From contig VRVR01000004.1 in NCBI GenBank assembly GCA_009859145.1, positions 310,001 through 374,000 of the forward strand: a stretch of 64,000 nt of DNA, in the 5' to 3' direction. Positions 30,901 through 40,045 of the stretch are shown here, in pieces. The notes beneath the pieces were generated by a model, which worked only from the letters and a program-made list of their open reading frames with translations, made no database searches and was not told the DNA's origin. The DNA is from Andalucia godoyi. Taxonomy: Eukaryota; Discoba; Jakobea; Jakobida; Andaluciidae. A program made the position numbers and the translations under genes. Each line of letters opens with the position of its first letter. Position 1 is the first letter of the stretch.

Positions 30901-31334
30901 TTGACAGCGTGGTGCATCGTAACCTGCTGTTGTCGCTGTGCTACTGTGTGCGGCATGAAGAGAGGTACTTTTTTGATTTCTCGCAGAAGGTGTCTTCCCG
31001 GCTCTTGCTTGATCTGGTAGCTGCTTCTCGAAACATGAGCGACTATGAGCCGTATCTTTTGTTCCTGTTGGCAGAGCTTGCGAAGGAGCCCTCTCAGCAC
31101 GTGTATTTTAGAACATCCGAGCACTGTTCGCTGCTGCTAGCGCTGCTGGGGGTTCAGTCTTCGGAAACAAAGTTTGCCGTTCTTCGGATCTTGTCGCAGT
31201 TAGCGAAAGAACGCCGGACTGCAGATTGGATGCTGCGGGAAGGAATCGTGGGCCGGGTTTGGCAGTTACGTGAGCATCCCAATCGCTTCGTCAAGTCGTA
31301 CGTTGAAAACGTCGTCCGCATTATCCATCACTAG
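27993..31334 (+). CDS. Large ARM/HEAT-like helical repeat protein (1113 aa)
   Basis: A single-exon 1113-codon frame. Residues 1-280 are low complexity, with a Ser-rich start and an acidic Asp/Glu/Ser region around 140-275. From about 285 to the end the protein is almost wholly alpha-helical, with repeated hydrophobic helix pairs (for example KSLRALSQIATQPKLLQRIL, PVLLLVLDSCPDRYVRKAA, FALAHLSEHKA, AVLRILSQLAKE), typical of armadillo/HEAT solenoids. There is no membrane segment or signal. A nuclear, transport or scaffold role is possible but nothing identifies a specific family. Its stop codon TAG (31332-31334) overlaps the stop of PSTK on the other strand. Confidence 0.65.
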   Translation: MWQSKYFFRSPSTDSANGSSSGRVESSTMKRVSVSVPHASNSIIPPSLAASSTLSTCNFNLSFPYGPFRRIASDSVPFPGSWVPPPNSAPYTSNHRYFPTVLRRPCASGVCARIRLCQQEEDILKFLASRRKSRLAGEESHVVDDFSGYDDNVLCDDDLGFYAYDDSAKLPGEELFVKLSATGKLRDESSSVGGETSASDESDSQSSSGDLTDQEYVKEGNESSPTSGKTARTDVVDADALDRAAQSEAALQVEVGDADSDAKPNVEEEESVGALGSRISDSELYEEIIREKMETISREYFNTICSDFPAIRPEQEQVFKGLLYDVSYLLIVLGGENPSSSQNMQLYTKSLRALSQIATQPKLLQRILQRAPEFLMAVLRILTNVSGSMKTFLFDEVEREAVLSAFTVLCQSARYLQNLSYGKSDTASLLSPLGSPTFEVHSPKSVLGKDMLGENSSDSKDTLEHYGQSVETLHYTVPAVMAFLDGAWSVSSVVRDHSHVFCNAFKFLTSICKSHIVFEDKVDAKQCLRSFGIVPCTLRYILAAAFIPLRKEALLLLVAFGDSSIATEYQVAILADDPKLGSDLLADIRIILDGFLNFVEDEDRRLLFIEVLRLVAILARHPQNRRRVFEADMFPPLFRIVDHFHKNTLRVGNAFVHVQVQRMAMEIMGFWFPLDVDKSDAKTTSLLASPSSDPAKAYVTSLLNLFFKEALPVLLLVLDSCPDRYVRKAASFALAHLSEHKATHSCILEKSLLPAQESIIDQDGHLSFTLKKRPILTLCDAGDFSALVVVANLCENADLFRKLRSSKDALAIPLVSMIAQTLTSCVLKFGNVGFFPQVASTALAHLSAMEVPHDRELLSADDALGVFVADGDTALPDTRVFDGEEVRAVIASFSNFIGYIVRTLASYLSDGSASSGEKTDSSPLIPRNLSLLLVAFCSSKAGRLKLQPEPVFPLLLKAIQIANKRGFTAIDSVVHRNLLLSLCYCVRHEERYFFDFSQKVSSRLLLDLVAASRNMSDYEPYLLFLLAELAKEPSQHVYFRTSEHCSLLLALLGVQSSETKFAVLRILSQLAKERRTADWMLREGIVGRVWQLREHPNRFVKSYVENVVRIIHH

Positions 31335-32401
31335 GATTCCAAGATGCTGCGTTCAAATTTTGTGACTGCTTCGTTGACAAAGGAGTCCACGTCGTCACCG
31401 GTACGCGATTGCACATCTTTCTTGGCCGCTTGCAAGAAGCACTTTCGCTTGTCGTTCAGTGCTTTCCCATGGGAATGGCTTCCAGATCGAGCGAATCGTG
31501 CTATCACTTCTCGGGTCAGAATATCAATTCTGTGAATAGTGTTGGAAACTGTCGCTGTCGTGTCTGCTTCACGCCTCTCCTGTTTGGCAGCCTGCTCTTT
31601 CTGGACCAATTCTTGTTGATCCATGAAGCGTCGCCATCCGTTTTTGACGAGACGCAGAGCATCCTCCAATGGTACTTTGCTGTGTACAGTACATTCTCTT
31701 TCCCATGAATCCTGCACCAATCCAAGTCCTGTTGTCGTCGTTGTCGTTGTCGTACTGTCTCCTGCAAATCCAATCTTCTCTGCCATCCTGTGTATCACAT
31801 CTGGTGGAACGTGTCTCGCCGTCCCTTTCCTTTGCTCGTTGTTCTGCAAACACTCTGGAAGCGGAGTGTCGAACACCATGATGCCGCAAGGTATGTCGAC
31901 TGACACAACGCAATTGATGGACAGAATCCGGAGAAGAAGAAAAAACAGCCGTCAGTGTTTGCTTCTTTCTTTTCCTTTTCAAAGTTGAAGAACCCTCCTT
32001 TTGTACATAGATATAGTGAATAAAGTTGTTTCATTGAAACAAAGGAACATACGATCCTTGCATACTTTCATGTATGGCTTTCGCATCGACGGCAAAAAGA
32101 AATTGTCATCCAAAACGAGTATGAATGGCTGTCGCCACAAGCCGCATTCATGCCCGCGTTCACACCCACCTTGTCTGCTCTGAGCACACTCACAACATGA
32201 AGATTGAGAGCTTGAAGCAACAAGCCTCTTGAACATGGAGAAGCTATTATCGCGGAGTTGCGAATAGTTCTCACCTTCCATCGCGTCGAATTCCAAATGC
32301 ATCACGTTCCACTCAGACACGGATTGTTTCCACGACCCCACTTTGGTGGTCTTTCCAGCACCCGGCAGTCCGCACAAAAGAAGAACCGTCAAAACACCCA
32401 T
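31331..32401 (-). CDS. PSTK: L-seryl-tRNA(Sec) kinase (PSTK)
   Basis: Phosphorylates Ser-tRNA(Sec), the first step of the eukaryotic and archaeal route to selenocysteine (followed by SepSecS). Exons 32401-32053 and 31899-31331 flank a 153-nt intron (GTATGT ... TGTCAG, phase 1) and give 305 residues. The P-loop GLPGAGKTT is at residues 11-19. The tRNA-kinase motif ILVLDDNFFLPSMRKPY lies near 85-105. After the junction, IMVFDTPLPECLQNN and PPDVIHRMAEKI match the family lid and R-motif region. The start ATG 32401 (MGVLTVLLLCG) is the family start; the frame upstream lacks support. Human PSTK is about 348 residues. The convergent neighbour overlaps by 4 bp (CTAG). Confidence 0.9.
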
Positions 32402-32809
32402 CTCTGTGCCGCAGTCGACGCAAAAGAAAAAAAAAGCACACTTGCACACACTCTCAAGCGGACGATGTCTCTGCAGTCGACGAATCCCTCAAGTAGATCA
32501 GCTGTAATTGCCCACAGAGAACGCCGGGAAAATGTGCCCGCCCAAAAGGAACCCGGCTCGCCCAAAACCCTGCTTCTTGGCCAGCTCATATTTTCCGGTT
32601 TCCCTCTTGATTCCTATTGTTCATCATCATCAATAGTCCTTTTTTCCCCCCCTTTCCCGATTGAAACATATTTTGAATCTTGTTTTTGCAAATTTGTATT
32701 TATTCAGCATTGTGTGGTGTGAGTGAGTGAGTGAGTGTGTGTGCGGGTGTGTATCAGTGCGTGAGTGTCTGAGTCTGCGTGGTGGGTTGGGGCAAGAGCG
32801 TGCATAGGA
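32402..32809. other. Divergent intergenic region, PSTK / Myt1-like kinase
   Basis: 408 bp. Ends with a (GTGA)n/(GT)n stretch at about 32717-32760 just upstream of the kinase start. No gene and no clear core promoter. Confidence 0.45.
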
Positions 32810-34435
32810 ATGAGTGCGCAGTTTTTGCTTCCGACACCGGATGCGTCCGTATTTGAGCCGCTTTATCTAACAGAGAAGAGAAGAGGCGGTCGGCATGGCA
32901 TGAATGATTTAAGATCCAATCACTTCACAGAGCCAGTGAATAGGAAACGACCTCCTTCACCGCCAACAAAGTCCCCTTTTCTTCCAGCTCGAGTGTTGTT
33001 CCCTTCGGCCACCGACACGGATCCGTTTGTCATTCCGGGAACGTCGAATTTCTACCTGGAGCAAGTTAAGAGAATAGGCAGTGGATCGTTTGGAGATGTG
33101 TATCTTGTGAAAAGGACAGACGCCAACAAACAATATGCGTTGAAGAGAGCGAGAAAGCCGTTTCGAGGTAGAACGGACAAGCAAAAGGCAAAGAAGGAAG
33201 CTGATAAGATGCGGATTGCTGGGAAGCACCCATTTTGCGTGAGGTGTTATGGGGCCTGGGAAGATCCACCGGGGTTTCTTGCTCTTCTGATGGAGTATTG
33301 TCCCCTCGGTTCACTCGAAGAGATTTTCGCCAACAGATTGTGTGTGGAAACTGAGTTGTGGAGGATACTTGCGCAAGTTTCGCAGGGACTCTCATACCTG
33401 CACAGTCATGGAATACTGCATCTGGACATTAAACCAGCAAATCTGCTGTCGCCGGGTCCACAGATCGTGAAGATTGGTGATTTTGGAATTGCGCTGATGC
33501 GCCAGGAAGAAGAAGGAAATCGACAGTCCACAGCACAGACATTTGCAATGAAGGGTTTGGACACATCGACAGATGAGGACGATACCTTTATGGAGGGCGA
33601 TAATCGATACATGGCTCCCGAATTGCTTCGTGATGTGATTACTCCGGCGGCGGACATCTTCTCTCTTGGGATGTCGTTGCTGGAATTGGCGACAAATGTA
33701 GAATTGCCATCTCACGGAGCTCTCTGGCACAAATTTCGTGACATGTCCTTTTTCAATGAACCTTGTATTCTTCCTTCGGAAATGCCGTCCGATGCTGCAG
33801 GTTCTCCGGATTCTGCGGGCGCGTCTGCGTCGTCGTCCAAGCTTGGTTCTCCGAGCCCGTCTTCTCCGCCATCCAGCTCGTGGCTGGGGGAGCAATACGG
33901 CCTGTCAGACGCCTTGATTCTGCTGTTGCAGGCTATGCTGAACCCCGAGCCGGAGCGTCGCTGTACTCTTGAACAGATTCTTTCGCATCCTTCGATCCAA
34001 CCGTTTCTCCTCCCTCCAGATGCACTGTTTCAGTCATTAGAGGAAGAAGACCATCCTGCGATGTTCTGTTTGGACGCCGATTCACAGAACGGGCTTTCGG
34101 AAGAAGAAGAATTCCGGTTGTGGAGTCGAGATCGGAATGCACGATCTGCTGCTCGGATTGCGTCTTCTGCGCCATTTTCGCACCGTCTTGGTCCCGGCTG
34201 CGAGGGCTACTCCCCAATGCACGACGGCGATGACGGCGATTCTGCGGGAATGGAGGATGTGGCGCGACGAATGTTTTTTGACGACGAACCGCTTCCCCAA
34301 GGATCCGCAGTCCGATCATTCCACGTGGATGCACAGTTTGCGGAAGATGACGATGATATGACGTATCAGCCTTGCGATCTTCCCTCCTCCGACTTGGATC
34401 GGCTTCCCATCAAGAACCTTCTCGATGACTTTTGA
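32810..34435 (+). CDS. Myt1/Wee1-family inhibitory CDK kinase
   Basis: A 541-residue kinase starting MSAQFLLPTPDASVFEP. The kinase domain runs from about 83 to 395: glycine loop GSGSFGDVY (about 90), lysine strand QYALKRA, catalytic loop HLDIKPANLL (about 203), GDFGIAL (about 223) and activation segment EGDNRYMAPELL (about 262). The Wee1/Myt1 subfamily is shown by HLDIKPAN, the EGDxRYMAPELL string, AADIFSLGMSLLELATN and LPxxGxxWHKFR. Wee1 and Myt1 phosphorylate Thr14/Tyr15 of CDK1 and hold cells in G2. Animal Myt1 has a membrane anchor after the kinase domain; none is visible here, and the tail is acidic and Ser-rich. An insert of about 30 Ser/Gly residues interrupts the C-lobe (about 335-360). 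Confidence 0.85.
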   Translation: MSAQFLLPTPDASVFEPLYLTEKRRGGRHGMNDLRSNHFTEPVNRKRPPSPPTKSPFLPARVLFPSATDTDPFVIPGTSNFYLEQVKRIGSGSFGDVYLVKRTDANKQYALKRARKPFRGRTDKQKAKKEADKMRIAGKHPFCVRCYGAWEDPPGFLALLMEYCPLGSLEEIFANRLCVETELWRILAQVSQGLSYLHSHGILHLDIKPANLLSPGPQIVKIGDFGIALMRQEEEGNRQSTAQTFAMKGLDTSTDEDDTFMEGDNRYMAPELLRDVITPAADIFSLGMSLLELATNVELPSHGALWHKFRDMSFFNEPCILPSEMPSDAAGSPDSAGASASSSKLGSPSPSSPPSSSWLGEQYGLSDALILLLQAMLNPEPERRCTLEQILSHPSIQPFLLPPDALFQSLEEEDHPAMFCLDADSQNGLSEEEEFRLWSRDRNARSAARIASSAPFSHRLGPGCEGYSPMHDGDDGDSAGMEDVARRMFFDDEPLPQGSAVRSFHVDAQFAEDDDDMTYQPCDLPSSDLDRLPIKNLLDDF

Positions 34436-35063
34436 CAAACTGCTGCGGTCACTGTTTTTCAGTATCGGATGCGAAGCGCGCGTTCCCGTGGCACAAAGTT
34501 GAACAACACTCTAGCCCTCCGCGTCGTTTCTTTTGTACAATTTTATTAAAACATCTCCCGTTGACGCTCTATGTGCACTCTCATTTTTTATGTAGTCTAC
34601 AAGCATGTCCTGCTTCGACTGTAGCAACAAGCGGAGTTCGGCATATTTGCAACTTTGCGCCTACATTGCACACGAATCCACAGATAATCATCGCTGATCA
34701 CCCATAATCAATGCTGCAGCCCAACAACATGCATAATGCAACGCGGCGGTGTGTTTATAAAGGGATTTCATGATCAAAATGGGGCGAAGCGAATCGGGCA
34801 TCGTGTGACAGAGCTGTTAAGATAGCAAACGCATGCGGCATGGTGCGTGGCAGTGGTTCTGTTTACGTGCGCTTCAGATTGCGTCATCATATCGCAACAA
34901 GTGGCAGCGGAGGAAAAAAAAAAAGAAAGCGTTCCCACATCGATCAATCGTGATTTTCTTTCTTGATTTTTCTTCCATCTCTTTTTGTGTATGCAACGCT
35001 TTTCCTCATCTTAGTTTCTTTGTGCGATATCTTGCTGCTGTTGCTGCTGTTGCTGCTGTTAAG
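34436..35063. other. Intergenic region with TATA-like TTTATAAAG
   Basis: 628 bp between two plus-strand genes. It holds a TATA-like TTTATAAAGG at about 34754 and a CTG/TTG triplet stretch just before the next start. An upstream in-frame ATG at 34833 exists, but the added sequence is low complexity. Confidence 0.4.
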
Positions 35064-35492
35064 ATGAGTAAGACAACTCTCGCTGACGTTACCTGTTCTG
35101 CACAGAGACGCGAGTCTTCTCTGTTGACCCCGCTTGCATCTCCATTGATGCGATCGTCCTTTTCAAACTTATTGGACGTCCAGTTTGAGCATGAGGAGTT
35201 CTCAGAGGAAAACGACGAGCTGTCCGAGTATTCTCGAACAGTTGCTTTTCGCTTGGTGGACCAAGATGACCAGGGCTGCGATCCGTCCGCACATCCCCCT
35301 GCTGCGACTGTTACTCACGGATACAGCGTTCCGCAGTTGAAACAAACAACTGCAAATGGCTCTGGTGACGTCAGCCAGAGCTTGGATGAAGTTGAATCGG
35401 AGGAGTCTCCGGAAATCGGGCATAGGATCTCATTCGCTTCACTTGTCTCGGACTCTCTCATGTTTGCTTCTGATTACCATACCGTGTACTGA
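35064..35492 (+). CDS. Small acidic/serine-rich protein, unknown (142 aa)
   Basis: 142 residues starting MSKTTLADVTCSAQRRES, preceded by a CTG-type triplet repeat. The sequence is mostly polar, with an acidic centre (EHEEFSEENDELSEYS) and no membrane span or recognised motif. A longer version starting at 34833 (219 aa) would add a hydrophobic low-complexity stretch; I prefer the shorter start. It may be a regulator or inhibitor-like intrinsically disordered protein. Only the open frame and the regular codon use support it. Confidence 0.4.
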   Translation: MSKTTLADVTCSAQRRESSLLTPLASPLMRSSFSNLLDVQFEHEEFSEENDELSEYSRTVAFRLVDQDDQGCDPSAHPPAATVTHGYSVPQLKQTTANGSGDVSQSLDEVESEESPEIGHRISFASLVSDSLMFASDYHTVY

Positions 35493-35927
35493 AACCAGAC
35501 CAGACTGATGTTCGCACTTTGTGGTCTTTCTTTTGTGTATGTGTGTGCGTGTGTATGTATGTTTCTCCGCAACTGTGAATATTGTGTTTTTGCGAGTCTG
35601 CGGAAGCGCAGAAGAAAACAAGGAAGAGGAGGGACGTGGACAATTGAGAGCGTGTGCAGACCATTCCGGATACCATGCCGAGGTGGATCTTATGGCCCCA
35701 AATGGTTTTTGTCCCAGCATGTGTCAACAGCATAGCTTTCCTTTTCTATCTGTCAACTCTCCGTTGATCTGCCTCTTGAATAAAAGAAGAATTGTTTTTG
35801 TTTTGTGACATCCTTTTCTGTTGTAGTAAAGCGCGTCTCTTGCACGAAAACGCACGGAATGCGAAGAAAAATCGTGGCTGTTCGCTTCTCGTGTGTGTGT
35901 GTGTGTGCATGTACTGGTGACGAGCAA
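35493..35927. other. Upstream region of the GCKR-like gene
   Basis: 435 bp, with TG-rich stretches at 35535-35560 and a (GT)n at 35891-35909. Open frames across it are low complexity. No gene. Confidence 0.45.
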
Positions 35928-37532
35928 ATGACAGCTTTGAAAATGGCGGATTTGCGAATAACGGAGCAGTCGAACGTCTTGACCTCAAACATAGATGTCT
36001 GCGACACGATTGGTGTTTTGCGGCTTTTGCGGCAGTCCGATGCACAGCTGTTTGCAGGATTTGGGCCGTTTCCCGGACTGTGCGATGAAGAGACACAGCT
36101 GAAGATCTCGCAGATTGCTTTCTTAATGCGAGACGTTATGTTCACAGCAAATGATCGGCCTTCTGCTGTCGTCTTTTCCGGGTGCGGAACCTCCGGAAGG
36201 CTTGCCTGTTTCTGTGCAGAAGAGTTCGCGAGAGTGTATGAGAGCAGCAAGTCGGAGCCAAACTCGGAGATCTGTGGAAATTGCGAATTCCACTATTTGA
36301 TTGCAGGCGGTGATCGCGCGCTAGTTCGTGCAGTGGAGAATGCGGAAGACGACCCCAATCTTGCAGTTCTTGATTTGGCGCAGTTTGTCTCGGATCCGCA
36401 AGCCTATCATCGAATCCTGTACATTGGAATCACCTGCGGCTTATCGGCTCCGTATGTGTTTGCGCAGATTCAGCATCTCTCAAGATTCAGCAACACAACG
36501 GGCGTCTTGCTGGGTTTCAATCCGTTGGTGCCGGATGCCGTATCGGATCTCGTGGAGCAAAACAAGATCATTCTGTTGAATCCGGTTGTGGGGCCTGAGC
36601 CGATTACGGGATCTACGCGCATGAAAGGCGGCTCTGCAACAAAGATCATCCTGGAAACAATCTTTTATCGAGCCTTGGTACGAAGGAACATCGCGACAAT
36701 GCTTCGGTATTACGAAGAGGCGTGCCGGAAGGTGTACCTTTCCATCGAACTCCTACAACATGTTGTGAATGCGGCTGCGCATAGTCTACGTTCCGGCGGC
36801 CACGTTTATTACATTGGACGAGAAAACTACGGAATCTTGGGATTCATTGACGCTTCCGAGTGTGTTCCGACGTATGGTGCTTCGTTTGACGATGTCCGCG
36901 GCTTTAAGATTGGGGGCTGGAGAAGTCTGCCAGAGACCACGCCAGACCAGCTTCCTCCCGTTTCCAGTTTCGACACGGTCATCTTCTTGGATCCGCAGAC
37001 TGCGGAGTTGTACACCCCGAAGCTTCCTGCGGGGAAGAAAGCATACACAATTCACGTGACGTCTTCCGAGGTCCCCGACTTGTCGGCAAGTGTGTGCGTG
37101 TGGGGGGTGCACCAATCGTTTGCGCGAGAACTCGCCATGAAGTTGGTACTGAATGCCGTGACAACGGGTGCTCATGTTCTTCGTGGAATGACATTCGGAA
37201 ACAGAATGATCAATGTTCGTGTATCCAATATGAAATTGTTCTACCGAGCAGTCAGAATCATTTCTGACGTCGCCTGTGTCGACGAAGCCGTTGCGCAAGA
37301 TGCATTGTTCCGATCCCTCTATCTTGTAGATGCAGTTCCAGCCGATATCCCCGCGAAGCCTGTCGCAGAGCATGTGTCGCAGGCAACAACTCGTGAGAAG
37401 GTTGTTCCTCTTGCGATTCTCCTGTGTTACAACCGTACACTGCACGTTGCTGATGGGAATCGATTGCTGGAGGGAGATCCGATCATTCGCCATCTGTTGA
37501 ACAAGTATTCATCCACAACAGATTGTGTCTGA
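35928..37532 (+). CDS. GCKR: Glucokinase regulatory protein-like (double SIS domain)
   Basis: 534 residues of the GCKR/MurQ superfamily. The first SIS domain has VVFSGCGTSGRLACFCAEEFA (about 82-102) and LIAGGDRALV. The linker has NPVVGPEPITGSTRMKGGSATK (about 217-238), the phosphosugar loop shared with MurNAc-6-P etherase. The second SIS domain has HVYYIGRENYGILGFIDASEC and YGASFDDVRGFKIGG (about 300-330). LNAVTTGAHVLRGM and MINVRVSNMKLFYRA (about 400-435) correspond to the C-terminal helical part of GCKR. In vertebrates GCKR inhibits glucokinase in a fructose-6-P-dependent way; outside animals the partner is unknown. Two SIS domains plus the C-terminal region favour GCKR over bacterial MurQ, which has one. 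Start ATG 35928 (MTALKMADLRIT); 35943 is possible. Confidence 0.85.
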   Translation: MTALKMADLRITEQSNVLTSNIDVCDTIGVLRLLRQSDAQLFAGFGPFPGLCDEETQLKISQIAFLMRDVMFTANDRPSAVVFSGCGTSGRLACFCAEEFARVYESSKSEPNSEICGNCEFHYLIAGGDRALVRAVENAEDDPNLAVLDLAQFVSDPQAYHRILYIGITCGLSAPYVFAQIQHLSRFSNTTGVLLGFNPLVPDAVSDLVEQNKIILLNPVVGPEPITGSTRMKGGSATKIILETIFYRALVRRNIATMLRYYEEACRKVYLSIELLQHVVNAAAHSLRSGGHVYYIGRENYGILGFIDASECVPTYGASFDDVRGFKIGGWRSLPETTPDQLPPVSSFDTVIFLDPQTAELYTPKLPAGKKAYTIHVTSSEVPDLSASVCVWGVHQSFARELAMKLVLNAVTTGAHVLRGMTFGNRMINVRVSNMKLFYRAVRIISDVACVDEAVAQDALFRSLYLVDAVPADIPAKPVAEHVSQATTREKVVPLAILLCYNRTLHVADGNRLLEGDPIIRHLLNKYSSTTDCV

Positions 37533-37647
37533 CAAGCACTCTGCTGCTCTCCCCAACTGGATTTCAGTGCCATGACTGGAAATTCCCAAAAAGACCGTTG
37601 TAAATTTGCCGTGTACATGGTGTTATTGTTCTTCATGGAGTCGGGTG

Positions 37648-38997
37648 CTACTCGTACTCGTACACGGCCACACCGGCTGCCGGGCGAATGTAGACCAGGT
37701 GGTCCATGAATCGAATTGTCACCACACCGCGGTAGGCAAGTCGAGGAACAGAGGCCTTTTCGTCCGCCATGACACCGAGTGCGGAGGCAATAGTCTTGAA
37801 TTCAGGAATGGTTCGGTACTCCACCGCCACTCTTGCTGGCAGACGCTCGTTATCCTGCCGGATTTGATCTGCCGAGACAACCTTGACCGACGCAAGCTCC
37901 TTATCCATTCGGCTGTCATAGCGATCCTTTTCCAAATACGCAAGGTCCACAGCTTTCCACAAGATTGGAACCTCATTGAGAACAATTTTGTCCAAGTGGG
38001 TGTCGAAAAACTGGCCTGCAGACGTCCCCTCCTTTCCAAATGTTTTTGTTCGGCTGATCTCGGGTCGGATGCACGACCTTTGCTTCCTGTGATCCGGCTC
38101 CCGCAACCAGTCGTCCCAATACCCACCGTTTGGTTTGCACCAAATGGGGCCAAGCTCGTCCCACAGCTCACGCGTCATCATCCAGCCAAGCCCTGGGAAG
38201 AAGTCGGAGCGGTACAGCGCCATAGGATCCTTGACATGCTCTTGCTTTCCATTGTCATTGAACGCAGACGTACAGAGAATCGAATCATCATTCTGCATGA
38301 CAGGAAGCATGGCCCGCATGTACTCGAAAAAGTCGGGAGCAACCAATAGATCGTCTTCCAAAATAATGACGGCATCATAACCTGCATCATGCTCAAACAC
38401 CTTGGTCAGGCCTCTCCTGTAGTTCTGAGCAATGTGGTGGTATGACTGCGACTCACCAGGAGGCACAACATGGTCTAATTCATGGGGATGCTGCCACAGC
38501 GTCACCGATGCGAACTCGCTTGCAACTTTCTTGACAGACTCGTCAAATCCGTCCTGGGACACGAACACATCGTACGACCCATCCTCGGGCAAATATTTGA
38601 ATACTTGGTTCAGTGTTCTTCGCAAGTCCTCTCCTCGATTGTACGCGAATATGACAACGGGAAGTACGGGAACAGTACCCACTTGGTTCATTCTAGAAGG
38701 AGTCCCTTTTGCTGGTTTTGGACACGCGGCAGAAGAAGAAGCTTGGGTCTGATCAAGGCACCCCTCGCAAACACACAATGGACATTCTTTTTCATCTTCC
38801 TTCTTTGAACACGATTGCACAGGACACGCCTTGCATTTCACGGGCCTCACATTTGATACCCTCTCCAGCTGAGCCTCCAGATTCGAAATGATGCGTGAAT
38901 CATTCAGAAAAACAATCCCCAGTACAACCGCAAACACAATAAACAACGATCGCGGAGCCGAAAACGGGTTGGTCGCCGATCTTATGGATCTCAACAT
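37648..38997 (-). CDS. MGAT1: GnT-I, alpha-1,3-mannosyl-glycoprotein beta-1,2-GlcNAc transferase
   Basis: GT13 enzyme of the medial Golgi that adds the first GlcNAc to Man5 N-glycans and so opens the hybrid/complex pathway. 449 residues from ATG 38997. It is type II: cytosolic MLRSIRSATNPFSAPR, signal anchor SLFIVFAVVLGIVFL (about 17-32), then a stem containing a Cys-rich stretch (CKACPVQSC, CPLCVC). The catalytic part starts about residue 110 (PVLPVVIFAYNRGEDLRRTL). The nucleotide-binding acidic triad is EDD in IILEDDLLVAPDFFEYM (about 211). LYRSDFFPGLGWMMTRELWDEL and GYWDDWLREPDHRKQRSCIRPEI are the family hallmarks. A frame upstream is open but lacks a better start. Confidence 0.95.
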   Translation of the reverse strand: MLRSIRSATNPFSAPRSLFIVFAVVLGIVFLNDSRIISNLEAQLERVSNVRPVKCKACPVQSCSKKEDEKECPLCVCEGCLDQTQASSSAACPKPAKGTPSRMNQVGTVPVLPVVIFAYNRGEDLRRTLNQVFKYLPEDGSYDVFVSQDGFDESVKKVASEFASVTLWQHPHELDHVVPPGESQSYHHIAQNYRRGLTKVFEHDAGYDAVIILEDDLLVAPDFFEYMRAMLPVMQNDDSILCTSAFNDNGKQEHVKDPMALYRSDFFPGLGWMMTRELWDELGPIWCKPNGGYWDDWLREPDHRKQRSCIRPEISRTKTFGKEGTSAGQFFDTHLDKIVLNEVPILWKAVDLAYLEKDRYDSRMDKELASVKVVSADQIRQDNERLPARVAVEYRTIPEFKTIASALGVMADEKASVPRLAYRGVVTIRFMDHLVYIRPAAGVAVYEYE

Positions 38998-39354
38998 GCA
39001 GCAAAACACCCAAAACAAAAGGCAGAAGAAAAAAAGCTGCTTCCCTCTCCCTCTCAAGTAAATAGCACAATGCAAAAACAGTACCACTGCGCGTACCGAG
39101 TATCTACCTGTTAACGTGCTGCAATACTGTATCGAGTAGGACGCCCATTTGTTCACAAACCCGTCCAAGTAGCCCGTGCCCTGTGCCTCGTATGGCGTTT
39201 GTGGTTTTCAGATTCTCGGTGGCTCTCGCAAGATGCCCTCAAGTGAGGCTGCTTCGACAACATTGATGACGGATCGTGGAGCATGGATTCTCGAAAGACC
39301 GGGTTGCGTCCATTCGCAAACGAACTGCACGCTAAGAAGGCGAGCGAGCGAGCG

Positions 39355-39388
<34 letters not shown>

Positions 39389-39541
39389 GAGCGATCTTGG
39401 AATACTGCCTGATAAAGAATAGACCAACCAGCAAGTTTTGCATATCAAAGAAGACTCGGAAAAACATAATCGCACACTGATAGACACACGTCTTTTTTTT
39501 AAATATTCGACTTCTGCTTCTGTTCTGTAAAAATTTGGACC
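38998..39541. other. Divergent intergenic region, GnT-I / 39542 gene
   Basis: 544 bp without a gene. It carries the GCGA/GA microsatellite listed next and a T9-AAATATTCG stretch about 45 bp before the plus-strand start. Confidence 0.45.
39340..39385. repeat. (GCGA)n-(GA)n microsatellite
   Basis: About five GCGA units followed by about 13 GA units, in the divergent spacer. Confidence 0.95.
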
Positions 39542-40045
39542 ATGCACGGACTTGTTGGGTCGGTGATGAATAGGATAAACCGGGGTGGTGGCGGGTTTGG
39601 AGACGGCGGTTCTGGGTCGATGGACTCAGCGGTGCGAAGCGTGCTTTCGATATTGTCGTATTTGATATTTTGCAATGTGATTGCGTCGTATTCCGTCGAT
39701 CCAAACTTTAGCATTTTGCTTATTCGCGGTGCGCAAGCTCTGTCGCTTGTGCGAATGCTGAGCGAACCTGCAACAGCAACGGCATCTCACATGGTGTTCA
39801 TTCTTGTCGTTTCCAACGTGCCTATTCTGATTTCGCACGTCTTTACCGCGCCGAGACGAAGAGGAATTTTTTTATCGTTTGTCAACTCGGGAATCTCGTA
39901 TTCGTTTTGGGATGTGTTTATCATCGATGCGATCATTGTCGTCCTCCAGATCCTCATGTTCTATATCAAGACCGAACGAGCAGTCGTCCGAAGAACCACC
40001 ACAGACAGCTCGTCAGAACAAGGACAAGAACAAGGACAAGAGTAA
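39542..40045 (+). CDS. Small polytopic membrane protein (167 aa), DUF1746-like pattern
   Basis: 167 residues starting MHGLVGSVMNRINRGGGG. A glycine-rich N-terminus is followed by three or four hydrophobic spans: SVLSILSYLIFCNVIASYSV (about 34-53), MVFILVVSNVPILISHVF (about 84-101), the weak GIFLSFVNSGISYSF, and IIDAIIVVLQILMFYI (about 126-142). It ends in a Gln/Glu-rich tail (SSEQGQEQGQE). The spacing of spans and the RGAQALSLVRML segment faintly resemble DUF1746/Dsc-type ER membrane proteins, but I cannot confirm this. Single exon. Confidence 0.5.
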   Translation: MHGLVGSVMNRINRGGGGFGDGGSGSMDSAVRSVLSILSYLIFCNVIASYSVDPNFSILLIRGAQALSLVRMLSEPATATASHMVFILVVSNVPILISHVFTAPRRRGIFLSFVNSGISYSFWDVFIIDAIIVVLQILMFYIKTERAVVRRTTTDSSSEQGQEQGQE

